64,000 nucleotides of DNA from Lagopus muta (Eukaryota; Chordata; Aves; Galliformes; Phasianidae). The translations under genes were made by a program, and so were the position numbers. How positions within the stretch are numbered: position 1 is the first letter of the stretch; the number at the start of each line of letters is the position of its first letter. The notes below the pieces were generated by a model. The model worked only from the letters and a program-made list of their open reading frames with translations. It was not told where the DNA came from and made no database searches. Location of the stretch: positions 13,083,501 through 13,147,500 of the forward strand of contig NC_064447.1 in assembly GCF_023343835.1 (NCBI RefSeq), read 5' to 3'. Below, piece after piece: positions 52,501 to 63,430 of the stretch.

Positions 52501-54787
52501 CAACTCTATTAATAGCTCTGTGCTATCTAACTTCAATGAACTTTCCTGCAAAGCTGCACACACAAGCAAGTTCCTTTAGAGAAACTCCCAGATTCTGTAA
52601 AGATCCAATTGCCGAAAGCAGAACGAGTGTTATCAGATATAAAGTGAAGCCAATGTGGGCCAGTGGGCAGGGGAGGAGGAGCTTCAGCATGGAAACACTT
52701 GGGATTATCAGCTCTGCTGAAATCAACCTCACTTGAGATTATTCAAATATTATCAGACCCAAAGAACGAGAGGAGAAGCACAAAGCGAGACTGCAGCTCA
52801 CCTATGGACCCTGAAAGCAGGCTCTGCACCAGGCAGTTTCCCCCATCACTTTACTTTTTGAACATCACACCATTTTCCATGAGGAAGTTTAGAGAGCACT
52901 GTCTGATCTTTCCTTTCAATTTAAAGAAAAGTTACAATGATGGAATTAATTTCAGACTAACCATCTGCCTTCATTAAGCCCACTTTTAAGAGTCAGCTTA
53001 GGCAGCCCTAACATGTAACGCAGTGAAACACCATGTCAGCACGCTCCAGTAGATGCAACTCTCCCCTTCCACAAAAACTTCTCTGCGATTCCTCAGTTTT
53101 GCAACACGACCATCCTTGTTCATGTAGGAAGCCAAACACTCCAGTTACCTTCTGCACAAGAACTACCATCAAATTAAACTGCGCTCCAGATTTCTAACAG
53201 CACTTGCTCTGCACACTCCCTTCCTGGCAGCCAGCCACGCTCACACGGTATCCCTGCTTGCCTGGGAGAGAAACAAACTCCTATCTGACAGTGGGCAAGA
53301 ACAGCAATGCAGCTCAGCCTGGTTCCAATCCATGATAGTTTGAGCACACTATTGAGCTTCACTTCTGTAATATTCTTTGCAAGACACAAAAAAAAGGCCC
53401 AGAGTTAACAATCTTCATTTCTTAAGGTAATACTGACTTCTATTTTTTCCCCTCCTCTGCAAGAAAAAAAATAGTTGGAGAAGCTTGCACAGTTAGAAAT
53501 AGTAGTATTGTTTCAGACAAATATAAAACTCAGGGAAAGAAATCAAATTAGACAATTCTGCAGCTCTTTTTAACGAAGATACACCGTGAGACATCAAACC
53601 AAACAAACTGCCTAAACCTCCTGAAGAATCAGGGCATCTCCTGCTGTCCTGCACGCTCTTTCCTGATGCTGGAAAGCACACCTGTATTAAGCAACATTGC
53701 ACCCAGTGCTTTCCTAAGACCTGAGGAACAGCTGCAATTGCTTTTAATGGGTAAAACAGTCATGCATTCAGTTTTGCAAAAATTGCTGACATCAGCGTAT
53801 AGATAAGAAAATGAACCCCAACCCAGTCCTCAAAACTACAAAGCTACTCAACTTCAGAGCACACAAAAGGAAGAATTACTATTAATTGGTCATCGCACGG
53901 TTTTGCCAATTTCTGGTTTGTAGGCAAGCAGCCAAGCGTTCTCCAAACAAAACACGGAGTTAACACACATCAAATACACAGCCATGATATACAGGCACAG
54001 AAGAAACAAATCTCACTCCATCTTAATGAGCAATCATTTTTTTAAAGCTGAAATTAAGCCAAGCAGTCACTCAGACCCTTTCATGCATACTGGCTTCAAA
54101 ATGCATTTATTAACTCAACAGGAAAAACGAGATGGATTTAATCCACAGCCAATCTGCTCTGTTAGCATTCAAAAACTCCAACGGGCACCACAACAACTGT
54201 CTGCACTGCACTGCAAACAGCAACGACTGCAGAGTTCTGGGTGGAGTTTCTTTTTTTAGAAAACTGAAATGATTTCAGTACAATCTAATGGTCAGTTTAA
54301 TTAAAAAAGTACAAGAAAAGTTGATTAGAAGACATTTTTATATTTACACAACAGGTAGTTTTGATTTTAAGGTGATCAATATGTGACTTCTAGCAACAAT
54401 AAGGATGTACAAACAACATTAAAGATCTAACAAACATGGAAGAATTTGGTGACATTCTGAGAGAAAACAGAAAGTGTAACTAGGTGGGGACTCATCTACC
54501 CATAGCAACTAATAAACACTGAGTCATTGCCTCCATCACTGTCCCATCAGTTCAGCACATACACCCTCCTGCACTGAGGACACATTTCAGAACAGACCCA
54601 CTCAAGCACGTCTCTGCAGAGAGGCTCTCTACTTACCACGAAAGCTATTCCAGAGTTAACAACATTCAGAGAACATACAGTTTCTCTATAAGAAGAAAAA
54701 AAGTTCTCACCTGAGTGCATATGTATAGCCAGTGTTCTCTGGCACACACTGGGGAGGAGTGTACGTATGTAGACGTGAAAAGTCCAT
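34454..54787 (-). CDS. SUN1: SUN1, complete coding region, 20 coding exons
   Basis: SUN1 spans the inner nuclear membrane, binds lamin A and chromatin with its N-terminus, and traps KASH peptides of nesprins in the perinuclear space to form the LINC complex. Twenty coding exons join in frame to 837 residues. The N-terminus starts MDFSRLHTYTPPQCVPENTG. A Ser/Arg-rich lamin-binding region follows (about 1-150), then a CSDCSMLSERKEVLTAY segment (about 192-208) in which the His of the mammalian zinc-finger-like motif is Tyr as I recall it. Hydrophobic segments occur around 231-265 and 306-326, and the main membrane span RLLLFLIPLLFLLGLWFWGF at 335-354. Coiled coils lie at about 405-560. The SUN domain is at about 648-837. 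Cys684 (STRCSE) aligns with the nesprin-linked Cys563 of human SUN2. Cys722 and Cys825 match its Cys601-Cys705 pair, with equal or nearly equal spacing. SUN2 is excluded by the N-terminus and neighbours. Confidence 0.98.
35007..35096 (-). CDS. SUN1: SUN1 exon 20
   Basis: Residues 771-800, GLDDEYQEEGTFLGQYVYDQ then EGEPLQMFTV. Phase 0 at both ends. Confidence 0.97.
35610..35777 (-). CDS. SUN1: SUN1 exon 19, SUN domain core
   Basis: Residues 715-770. It includes PDVYPGNCWAFKGSEGYLVV and LEHIPKTLSPSGNITSAP. It carries Cys722, the cation-loop region and the highly conserved HIPK motif. Confidence 0.98.
36392..36507 (-). CDS. SUN1: SUN1 exon 18, KASH-contact Cys
   Basis: Residues 677-714, GSILSTRCSETYETKTALIS then LFGIPLWYFSQSPRVVIQ. 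Cys684 is the expected nesprin disulfide partner. The acceptor follows a T-rich tract (TTTTTTTAAG). Confidence 0.98.
36847..36931 (-). CDS. SUN1: SUN1 exon 17, start of SUN domain
   Basis: Residues 648-675, QAQIIVNNALKLYSQDKTGM then VDFALESG. Confidence 0.97.
37386..37640 (-). CDS. SUN1: SUN1 exon 16, stalk adjoining the SUN domain
   Basis: Residues 563-647. It includes LLQWLTSNFVTRSDLQTLLQ and NNAGISGITEA. The helical segment corresponds to the regulatory coiled coil that controls SUN trimerisation in SUN2. Confidence 0.97.
38509..38644 (-). CDS. SUN1: SUN1 exon 15, coiled coil
   Basis: Residues 518-562, including LLSRVKKLELELSQVKSELS. Heptad-like Leu/Val spacing. The preceding Arg codon is split AG|A. 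Confidence 0.96.
39468..39511 (-). CDS. SUN1: SUN1 exon 14, short coiled-coil exon
   Basis: 44 bases, DIQKELEIAKAKAI plus two bases of Arg. It matches the mammalian IQKELEQ segment. The acceptor is TTTTTAG and the donor GTATGA. Confidence 0.93.
39901..39987 (-). CDS. SUN1: SUN1 exon 13, coiled coil
   Basis: Residues 474-502, TDFLALHQEHNLRIVTLEDL then LRKLSAEFK. It matches the mammalian TDFMAFHQEHE segment. Confidence 0.95.
40223..40453 (-). CDS. SUN1: SUN1 exon 12, coiled coil (two possible donors)
   Basis: Residues 397-473, DTINIFDSARINELEKQMAF through DQHLKDKRLEEKVT. The donor chosen here is the perfect GTAAGT at 40217-40222. A weaker GTAACG six bases upstream would end the exon at 40229 and drop Val-Thr without changing frame. 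Confidence 0.93.
40592..40737 (-). CDS. SUN1: SUN1 exon 11, end of membrane span and luminal start
   Basis: Residues 349-396, LWFWGFDSFVALLPLLNRTR through SSHSVQPPK. The first six residues finish the transmembrane helix. The rest is the first perinuclear-space segment. Confidence 0.95.
41765..41823 (-). CDS. SUN1: SUN1 exon 10, transmembrane helix
   Basis: 59 bases, residues 329-347, CLPKVSRLLLFLIPLLFLL. Basic residues on the nucleoplasmic side give the inner-membrane topology. Confidence 0.95.
41925..42018 (-). CDS. SUN1: SUN1 exon 9, hydrophobic segment
   Basis: Residues 298-327, RAASGIFRLLRAGWNQLLAL then MSLLKVFILR. It matches mammalian GKAASGVFWWLGIGWYQF. Phase 1 to phase 2. Confidence 0.93.
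44524..44607 (-). CDS. SUN1: SUN1 exon 8, frame-neutral 84-nt exon
   Basis: Residues 270-296, HSDYCGSMNIKEFYREDSRF then GVSEESI. The acceptor is TATTGCAG and the donor GTAAGT. Introns on both sides are phase 1, so it can be skipped. It appears absent from the main human isoform as I recall it. Confidence 0.88.
45522..45644 (-). CDS. SUN1: SUN1 exon 7, hydrophobic segment, frame-neutral
   Basis: Residues 229-268, GTYFYVSKILRLVKHTAASL through LLKQSYESK. The acceptor is CCAATAG and the donor GTACCT, phase 1 on both sides. It aligns loosely with the human GTLWHIW hydrophobic exon. Confidence 0.88.
47202..47396 (-). CDS. SUN1: SUN1 exon 6, zinc-finger-like region
   Basis: Residues 164-227, including NGYTCSDCSMLSERKEVLTA and AAPGPSSRIYSRDRSQKHAS. 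Strong match to mammalian SUN1. Phase 1 on both sides. Confidence 0.96.
47496..47522 (-). CDS. SUN1: SUN1 exon 5, 27-nt microexon
   Basis: Encodes LDDDGDPK between split Gly codons; human SUN1 has LDDDGDLKG at this place. The acceptor is TTTGAAG and the donor GTAACT. Phase 1 on both sides. Confidence 0.92.
48501..48691 (-). CDS. SUN1: SUN1 exon 4, N-terminal lamin-binding region
   Basis: Residues 91-153. It includes VLDESSIREQTEVDHFWG, almost identical to the mammalian DESWIREQTTVDHFWG motif. The acceptor is TTTCTAG and the donor GTAGGT. Confidence 0.97.
49001..49192 (-). CDS. SUN1: SUN1 exon 3, N-terminal region
   Basis: Residues 27-89, SSYSSDALDFEIEHKIDPVF, DSPRMSRRSLRLAAAG through SVTFREQSS. 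The acceptor is TTGTTTTAG and the donor GTAAGC. Confidence 0.97.
49193..54710 (-). other. SUN1: SUN1 intron 2
   Basis: No exon was recognised in this 5.5 kb. It contains a short TTTA repeat (about 50074-50096) and ordinary AT-rich unique sequence. No CR1 tail motif was seen. Confidence 0.8.
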
Positions 54788-54807
54788 GGTGACAGTTTCA
54801 AATCATA
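54711..54807 (-). CDS. SUN1: SUN1 exon 2 with start codon
   Basis: The acceptor TTTTACAG precedes 20 untranslated bases, then an excellent Kozak context GTCACCATGG at 54787. The exon encodes MDFSRLHTYTPPQCVPENTG and YTYAL, then donor GTGAGA. The coding part is 54711-54787. Confidence 0.96.
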
Positions 54808-57800
54808 CTGTAAAAGGTGAAAATAAAGCAATGCAATGACTTACAGTTGTATAAAGCCAATGTAGGAGCCCTTGCGTTATTCAGCCTGTGCTTCCAAGTA
54901 CTGAAATAATTCAAGTGACTGATACCAAAATACGGAGCTCTCAGTGCTCCAGCACACAGCTGCCAGAGCTGCACAGCCCTTATCAGCCCCGCACGGAGCT
55001 CAGCTTACTTCCGACTGCAGGCCGGGGGCTTTGCTGGTGGGTTTTTAATGATAGCCTCCTTCAAGTCATTTCCGAGTTCTCTGGAACCGTGCAGTAACAT
55101 GAGCCAAGGCTTTCATCACAGCAAAGCTGCGCCACTTCCATGTGAACTCACCATACTACCAGGCCCAGCAGCTCAGCAGCCAGATGTTGGCCCCTCCTCG
55201 CTGTGCTTTCAGGTCTCTTCACAGAGCTCTGCTTCAAAAGGCCACTGAGCACAGCACAGCTGCATTACGCACCAACAAAGCTCAGTACATGAAATTTGAG
55301 ACAAGTTTTTACATATATTCAAATCCTTTTACCCTCTGAATGCCACTTGCCAGCAGCAAGGAGGCTTCACGTGTTTCACATTGACTTGTTATATTTGTTA
55401 ACAGTTAACTTGCTGCAGTAATAGAAACATTGGGTACACACCCTTACAGAAGAGCCAACTGCAAAATGACTCACATTGCTAGAACTGTCCTCAGTGCCAA
55501 CAGGCAAAGAAAAAAAAAACACAGTGCCCCCAAACAAAACAAAAACACAAACAGAAAACCTTCTACAAAATCTTCAAAAGGCATCAGAGTTTCAGGAAGG
55601 AAAAACCTGATGGTGCTGCATTGAGGAACTTGTGTGACTATTTGTAGTATTATGTAAACTGACCTTTAATTTCAAAATATTTGCAAAACAAAACAAAAAT
55701 CCTTGAGACTCTCAGTACCCAATTTGCCATGAGAAAAATGTTGCTTTCCTAGAAGAGGTTCTTCGATAATAGGTTACTCATGGTTAACAACAGAGGTCTG
55801 GCTGTTCTGGATGGGCATGGTTAGCAGAGCAGAATCCTGGCTATTTCCAGCTCATCGATGGCTTCTGTTTCAACAACAGGAAAGGATATTCCACACAACT
55901 GCACTGACGTGCCTAACTAAAATATACGTGTCCCTGGCTACGTTTTAATTCTTGTAAACAAAATATCAACAGGCATCTCACATTAGGGATGCTGTCTGTG
56001 ATTCTGAAGGAGTCTTTAGTTGTACAGTTACCTAAAAAAGCATAGAAAAATAAAGGTAACAAGCACAGGGAGTCCCAGGCACTGCTAATGCCAGTTCAAA
56101 AGGGAACCTCCGCATGTCACACTGAAATCCTTTACCACTCCCTCTGCAGCCTCCAAATCCCGATGGCAATGAAGCAGGAGGACATTTCCTTTGCTGCTGA
56201 CAGCTGAACTTCCTGCTTGTTTCTAAATCACAACTTACAGACTTAAACGCTGCAGCTTCCTCCCATGCATTTGTGGGGTTACTGAGGAGAAAGGTCTCTC
56301 TTCTGCTCTTCACACATTTGTTTTTGGAGATTTCAAAGATGACATTTCCCTTAAATGATCTTTCCCTCACTTGTTCCAAACTTGTTGCTTATTTAGTGGA
56401 AGCTTAAACCAATAGTGAAGTATGGGCAAGGCAGTCTGAGTGTGCTAGAATAAGCACAGAATAGTGCTACAGCAAACAACTGCTGCCATGCCTTAACAAC
56501 AAACAGCCCTCCTTTGAGACCACAGAAAAATGGAGACCAAAGAGCAACAACTCCCCCAACAGTGAAAGTGGAAATACAGCGAATTTCAAAATGATGAAAC
56601 TTCAGAACTATGACAATGGCTGATCTAAATTGGGGCAGCACCCCTGCTCAGTTTGTACTGACATCCTTAGCTTTTAACTGGCAGCTCAGCAAGTTATGTC
56701 ATGCTGCTGACATCCAGCAGTGTTTTCCCACACAGCCCCAATACTTCCACACCTCCCCAGCTCCTCCTGCTGCTCACATGGACGGGGCAGAGGCAGACTT
56801 TGAAAAACAACACACTGGCTCAGGCTTCTCCTGTTCTTTTCTCCCTCTCCAAAAGCTCACTCGTTACTTGGAATTAAGTGGTAGAACCTGAACTCCCTAT
56901 TTGATAAAGCCTGAAACACAACATTGAGCTCTGTAAAACGCATACATGACAGTGGCACTGCTAAATGAAAAACTTTGACTATACTCATACTGGCTCTAGC
57001 AACAGCTGGTTTTCATAGCACCAAGATCTCCAGCACAAGAGTTCACCATCCCACAGCCAGAGACCCCTCTTACAAGATTCAGCAATTTTATCTCATTCTC
57101 TGTTTTTCTGATTCTCTAAAATTAACTCATACTGAAAAGGAAAAACATTTACTTCATTTTCAAAGAGATGGAGCTGCCTTAACTGCCTTAAATACAACTC
57201 AAGAATAATCTTCTCAGGGATAACCACCACAGTTTTTAAAAACAGGCACTTCATATTTACTATGAATCTGGATTTATATACTTTTTTAAAATCTGGCTGC
57301 CAGGTTCAGATTGATTTAAGAGAATTCACTTTATTCAGAAGTGTGGTATGTATTACAGCAGAGCTACAGGGCAGAGCAGGTGTGGGTGGAAAGCAGTAAC
57401 CCTCTAATTTGTTCACTTGTGCTTGACAGCACTCCTTTGTTTGTCCAGCCCATTAATTCCTCTTGTTTACAAAACTTTCATATACAACTGGAGCAAAAAT
57501 ACAGAATTGAATAATTTGGGATTTTAAAGCCATGAGAGCTAGATACAAAATAGAGCTCCAGTTTCAACATCTGGGGGCTCATGTGACTTACAACTTAGGT
57601 CCCCAGGGATTTGTCCAGACTCAGATTCATGTAGGCCTGAGCTCTGTTGTCAGTTTCACCAGGTGCAAACTAAGCATAGCTTTTTCCTTCAGAAAGCCTA
57701 TAAAACATTCAATTACCTAAAAATGTACCAACAGAAATGTTTAAGACAAGTTAAAGGCGACTGAAGAGAAGCACAAACTTCACCCAAAACCCAAGCAGAG

Positions 57801-59039
57801 ATTAGACAGCTGTGTCACATCACTGCCATCACTCTTAACTTATAAATGACCTCGAAACTTCTACTGAGGAGACAGCTGGATTGTTTGCTTAGAGAAGCAG
57901 ATGACAACAATCATCTCAAGCATCAGCTCCCTCTTGCAACTCAAGCAAATTCTGAGTTGGGCAGAACACAAGGAAGCCCAGAGACTCCTGTAATCAGTGC
58001 TGCAGAATTTACCTTTTAACAAAGTCCCTTGGCTGTTTCCTGGAGAATGTGGAATACCAAGTGTCTGAGTGACACAAGGCCACACCACTACTTCATGAGC
58101 CTGTTTACCTGATTTGATGATCACTTTCAGAACTAGACAGCCTTAACAAAGCCCCAGAAGCACTGGAGCAAGCTTCCTTGGTTGTACTGCAGACATTGAG
58201 ATGCTCTGATAGCGGCCTTGAAGCAGAGAAGGGTCAGAAGAGCAGAAGCAGCACCAAATACACACTGAATATACACTACAGGCATGTATAAGGACAAAGA
58301 TAAGCCCCATCCTCATATGCTTCTTTGAGCATGTGGACAATTCTATCTCAGCACTTCCTGAAGAGCACCTTTGTGACAAAGAAAAAACACCATCTCACAG
58401 AGTCAAACCACTCACCAGAAAGTTACTGAGCAGGAGACTTGGTTTCGGTTTTCTAAGACCCAGAAAACCTTTTGTAATTGCTGGAGCACCCTGCAACTGG
58501 TAACTGCTGGGCCACAGCAGCGGGCACAAAGGAAGCAAGGCAGCACTTGAGCAATGCTTTAGCAATATCTTTTTTTGGGGGTGGGACAAATAACTAACAG
58601 TAAAATAAATCAATTGCCTGGAGGTTTTGCAGTGACAACACATTTAAAGCTTTAGAAAGATGTTGATAGCAATACTTGATGTAGAGCCCACCTAGTGGAG
58701 CTTATTTGCTTATGATTTCACATGCTTACAAAGTTAAAGCAACTTCTGGATAAATTATTAACAGCAGTGGAAGCAGAGCATGTCACGTACGGTTCCTGAG
58801 AGCAAGCTATTTTTATTTGCAATTTCAAATTTTGTACTACTTGGAATAACCAGTAAGGTTTCTCTTTTCGGTATTAAAGGCAAATTCCTCAGTCAATCGA
58901 TGCCTCATGGAGCGCTCCGTACTTCCAATCACTACAAGTTCCAACAGGCTGAAGGGCAAAGAGCTCCGTGCTACAGCAGGACTCGATTAAAAACAAACAA
59001 CCGGCGTCATTTTGACACAAAACACAACAACACGGCCAT

Positions 59040-59450
59040 CAAACCGACGCTCCCAGCCGGAAGTTACGCGGAGCTCCGCGGCCGGCCGCCTCACAGGCGG
59101 TCAGCGCTCCGCACGGCGCGGAGCTCCGCGTTGCCGCGCGGTGCTGAGAGGAGCAGCGCCGCAGGAACCGCCGCCGAGGAGCGGCCGGCACGGCGCTGTG
59201 CGCGGGGATCCCGCCGCGTGCCCGCGCAGCGCAAAATGGCCGCCGGCCCACGGCGCCGCAGGGCCGCCCGGCGCAGCGCAGCACGGCTCGGAGCCAGCGG
59301 CCGCCCCACGGGCTGTTGCCGTCAGCTCCCGCGCGGGGCTGCGGGGAAAGCACTCTTTTTCAAGCTCGTGCAACGCGGTCCTCGTGTTTATCGAGCTGAG
59401 CTAACGAAAGGCACGCGGTACCGAGCTCCCGCATCCCCATAAAGCGACTC
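59040..59450. promoter_or_regulatory. CpG island, possible alternative SUN1 promoter
   Basis: CpG-dense block in otherwise AT-rich sequence. It contains an ETS-type CCGGAAGT (59057-59064) and a YY1-like AAAATGGCCGCC (59233-59244, + orientation). I could not find a convincing splice donor on the - strand. It may be an alternative SUN1 promoter, a divergent non-coding transcript or both. Confidence 0.5.
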
Positions 59451-60121
59451 CAAGCAACTCTCTACCAGAAAAAAAGGGGAAAAAAAAGGAATCCGGCACT
59501 CTGATCGTGCATGATGCACCCATCTCCCGGCCCGCAGCTGGCACCGCGGGTCCGAGCCACATGTGCCGACATGTGGAGCTGGGAGGAGCGACAGGCGGCC
59601 CCCAGCACCTGCAGGGCTGACATGGACAGATAACAGCCCTGAGAGCAAGGCAGGAAATCAGGTGTTCATTTCTATGCTCACCAGAGCGCTGAGCTCAACC
59701 AGCGGGCTGCTAAGCTGTAAGACAAGTTTTTAAAAACAAGAAAAATAAGTAAAATAAAGGTGTTTTTTTTTTAAATTGTCAGATGTTAATCTGACAACCA
59801 GACAGAGAGATAAAGAGATTGCGAGCATCCAAACCAGCATCAGCCCTGCAGTCTGCGGGTGAAGATTCTCCTTTTCTGTAACATGTGACAGACAGCGTTG
59901 CTTCTCAATGAAGAGCAAACATGCACCAAGGCCAACCAAGCGCTTCTTCCCCTTATCAGACATAAAGCTTCACGAGCTCACTCCAGAACAGGCACTGCCT
60001 CCAAACAGCTCCGTGCCTCACCGCACTTCTGCTCCTCTGCTACAGGGGGGGACCAAAGCTGAGCACCAGAGAGCACAGCCCTGTGCCCCACAGCCCAGAC
60101 ACTGTGGAAATGATGTTACAG

Positions 60122-60572
60122 TATCACAGAATGGGCTGGGTTGGAAGGGACCTCAAGGATCATGAATCTACAACCACAGGCAGGGCCACCAACCTCCACA
60201 TTTCATACCAGCCCAGGCTGCCCAAGGCCCCATCCAACCTGGTCTTGAACACCTCCAGGGACAGACTGGGCATCTACAGCCTCCCTGGGCAGCAGTTCCA
60301 GCACCTCACCACTCTCTCTGTCAAGAACTTCCCCCTGACATCCAACCTAAATCTCCCTTCCCTCAACTTCAAACCATTTCCCCTTATCCTGCAGTTATCA
60401 ACCGTTTCCAAGAGTTGATTCCTCTCCTGTTTGTAGGCTCCCTTTAGGTACTGAAGGCTGCAACGAGGTCACCCTATAGCCTTCTTTTCTCCGGGCTGAA
60501 AAAGCCCAGCTTCCTCAGCCTGTCTTCATAGGGGAGGTGCTGCAGCCCCCGATCATCTTCCTGACATCTCTG
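60122..60572 (-). repeat. CR1 LINE fragment (antisense, about 450 bp)
   Basis: The + strand starts ATCACAGAATGGGCTGGGTTGG, the reverse complement of a CR1 3' end. The - strand translation near 60470-60560 reads YEDRLRKLGFFSPEKRRL, the conserved C-terminal part of the CR1 reverse-transcriptase ORF. It is 5'-truncated and degenerate. Confidence 0.92.
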
Positions 60573-60739
60573 CTGTCGTGTAGCACGGGCAGGCAGCGCT
60601 GCATGCAGGGCTGATGCCTTTAACAACACAGAAGCCCGAGGGGCACTGAAGGCGCGCTCGGTGCCCCACAGCTCCTCGGCCGCGCTGAGCCAACACCGAG
60701 AATTCCTCGGAAGCAGGGGGTGAAGCTGCTGCAGCACTC

Positions 60740-61650
60740 ATGACAAGAAAATCTCCAACAACCGGGCCGAGCGGAACGCGGGCGGCCACGGCGCGCATCT
60801 CATCTCATCCGCCCGCCGTTCCGGCCTCAGCAGCGCGGATTCAAACAGCTCCGAGCGCCAAAGAGGCCCAACGTCCGCCGGTGCCTCACAGCCGTCCGCC
60901 TCGCGCCCCGCCAGAACCGCGCAACGCATGGGGCCGCCCCGAAGCAGATAAACGCGGCGCGGGGCCGGACAGAGCCACGGCGAGCTCCGCGAGGAAACCG
61001 GCGAGAGAAAGGGGAGCCGCCCACCCACCGCCGCGGAAGGCCCCGTCCCGCGGGCAGAGCAGGGCCGGGCCAGGCGGCTCCGCCTCGCGGCAGAGGCTCC
61101 GCCGGGAGCCCGCGGGCACGCGAGGCGGGGTGCCGCCGCCGGGGTGGTCGTTACCTGGCGCCGGCGGAGCGGAGGAAAGGCCGAGCCCGAGGCGGCACAG
61201 ATTGCCCTCGCTTCGCCCCGCCCGCCTTGCCGAGGCCGCCGGGAGCCCCGCCCCGCGCCGCTCCGCCCCGCGCCTCCGACGGCCCCGCCCCCCCGGGATC
61301 ACCGCCCCCGCGTCGCTCGCCCCGGCCGCCCCGCGCCGCGGAATGGAGCCTCGAGTGGCCCGGGGTGGGAATCGCCGCCGCCCGCGTCTCTGGAACGGCC
61401 GCGCGCTTTGCCGGTACTGCTGCGCCTCTCCCACGCAGCCGCTTTGGGATTCCTCCCCACCTACCGCTGCCCGCGCAGCACCGCTGCTCGGCGACCGCCG
61501 GGCACCTGGGCTAAAGCAAACCGCAGAAGGCACGGCGTAGAACGAGCCCCACGACGTTCTCGTGTTTGGAAAATGCACGCAAACAAGTTCAGCTCGCCAT
61601 CTGCCCCTGTGGCTTTTCCTAACCCCCCCCACACGGCGGTGCCGCGCTCT
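60740..61650 (-). promoter_or_regulatory. SUN1: CpG-island promoter of SUN1
   Basis: Strong CpG island with several CCCCGCCC Sp1-type boxes (for example 61216-61223) and no TATA box. A consensus - strand splice donor CAG|GTAACG lies inside it at 61155/61154. That fits a non-coding first exon that joins the exon 2 acceptor at 54807. The transcription start is not resolvable by eye. Confidence 0.65.
61155..61230 (-). other. SUN1: Inferred SUN1 non-coding exon 1 (5' end approximate)
   Basis: The 3' border is set by the CGCCAG|GTAACG donor on the - strand. The 5' end is a guess, placed in the GC-box cluster. Confidence 0.4.
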
Positions 61651-63430
61651 GAGCGGGGCGGTGCGGGAGCTGCTGCCCGGCCAGCAGCCGCTGCGTGCTG
61701 GAGAGGAGCGGCTCGTTCTGCCAGCAAAGAATGGCTCATAACCACGTCCCCGTTAAAGAAAGAGGCTGCGTGTCCTTGTTTGGTACGAAACGGGCGAGAA
61801 GCTAGCCTTCAAGACACAGAAATTAACAGGAGGACATTCAAATGAGGTGCCAGCTGGTGTCAGGCAATTGTTGCTTCCTTTAAAAGAGCTGTACTGCAGG
61901 GATGTGAGAATTTCGGGGTGCTGTACCAAAGCTGAGCTGAGCCCAGGACACTGGGAAGCTGGCACGTGGTTTGTCAGACACGAAGCCAGGCACTGACCTC
62001 AGCGCATAGGTGAAAGCTTTGCAGAAAGGTGAACAGTGCCACTCCTCTGTCCCTTCTCTTGCTGCACTTTGCACTTATTTTTGTGTCTTTGCATTAGAAA
62101 ACGTTGAAATGCATAAGGCAGTCAGGACAAAAATCTTCTCTTAGCTCCAATCTCTCTGAAACCCTCTGGCGGTACCAGGCCAGGCCCTCCCAACATCTTT
62201 CTCCTCCCGTCCCAGGGGAGTCGCGCTGTGCTCTGGCAGGACGAGGCACGCAGTGCTGCCTGGGCACAAATCCAGCTCTCTGGGCTGCTCCCGCTCGTCC
62301 CGGGCAGCTCTTTTTCCCTCGGGAGCAGGCTGAGAGGTTGGAGGACGGCCCAGACTCAGCTTTTTCTCTGCTCCCTGGCTTTGAGGAGAGCCTTTGGCTC
62401 TTCAATAGAGAGAGCCGATAGCATTTGGCTTCTAGAACTTAAGTGAAACTTGATCCAATATTCTAATTTAGTTAAAAGAAGCCGGTACGTATTGAGAGCT
62501 AATTATTTCCATATTTCAGAAAAAGACTGCTGTACAGAAAATAAAAATTATTTCATCTTTTCAGCTTCCAACACTCTGAACATAAAATGGGATCAGTTTT
62601 ATTGGCTGAAGTCTGGAGAAAAATATTCAATATGAATAAAAATAGATCATAGTAAAAATGTTTCAGTTTCAATGCTCTAAAGGACAGTTTGGAATTTAGG
62701 GGGAAAAAAAAAAGCCTTGTCACTTGGCACCAGGTATAGGGAAACCACAACACACGGCCAAAGCAACCCAAGGTCTGCATCTCTCAGTCGCCCTCTCTTC
62801 TCACATTCCTGCTTCCCACCCTTCCTGTTCCTCCGTGATTCCCACTCTTGTTCCCAGTGCATTCCCACACTCTCACTCAGCAATCTTGTTCTGCTCTGTT
62901 CTTGCCCTGCTATCAACCACAAAGCTACAGGTACCCACAGCAATTAAAGCTATGGGCTGGTCGTGACGGAGACTGGTGCAGCAAGGAGTTTCTGAGTGGT
63001 AATTCTGGGTACTGGGCACGGACCCTGCTGTGCAGGTTGGAAATGCCGAGGGCACAGGGAGCTCAGCAGCACGGCGGGTCAGTCCTGGCTGCAGGGCATT
63101 GCAGCAGTGTGTGGTAGGGATGTGCTGGGCTGAGGGACTCTGTAGAAACATTTTTTATTGTGAGCAAGTGTGGTGATGCTTTTGTCCAAGGTAAGGAGAT
63201 GAATGCATATGTGCTGTAGTACAAGAACTGGCTGGTGTATCTGGAAGTCTGATTTCTTGATAATTAAAGTTTCTCACCAGCTTCATTGCACTTTATGGCT
63301 AAACTGGTGAGGGTTTCTTCTTCACATCATCTCTGGTGTCAGCCCAAGGAAAGGGATACTCCATGCAGAGCACTTAGGTTATCAGTTAAGAGGGGGCTGC
63401 AAAGCACTTCAATTCAATTTTGCCTACAGA
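61650..63430. other. Region upstream of SUN1, nothing recognised
   Basis: No family-recognisable exon, repeat or RNA gene on either strand. By synteny the next gene on this side would be DNAAF5, but none of its sequence was identified here. Confidence 0.6.

Larger units (their letters stand above)
54808..61154 (-). other. SUN1: SUN1 5' intron (inferred)
   Basis: Interval between the exon 2 acceptor and the inferred first-exon donor. It contains the 59 kb CpG island and a CR1 copy, and no coding exon that I recognise. Confidence 0.5.

Noticed and set aside
58780-59442. 220-codon + strand open frame across the 59 kb CpG island
   Set aside because: Same compositional effect. The first third is AT-rich intron sequence with no family similarity.
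60740-61632. Long open frames on both strands (266 and 248 codons) in the 61 kb island
   Set aside because: GC-rich composition removes stop codons on both strands; the products are Pro/Arg/Ala repeats with no domain.
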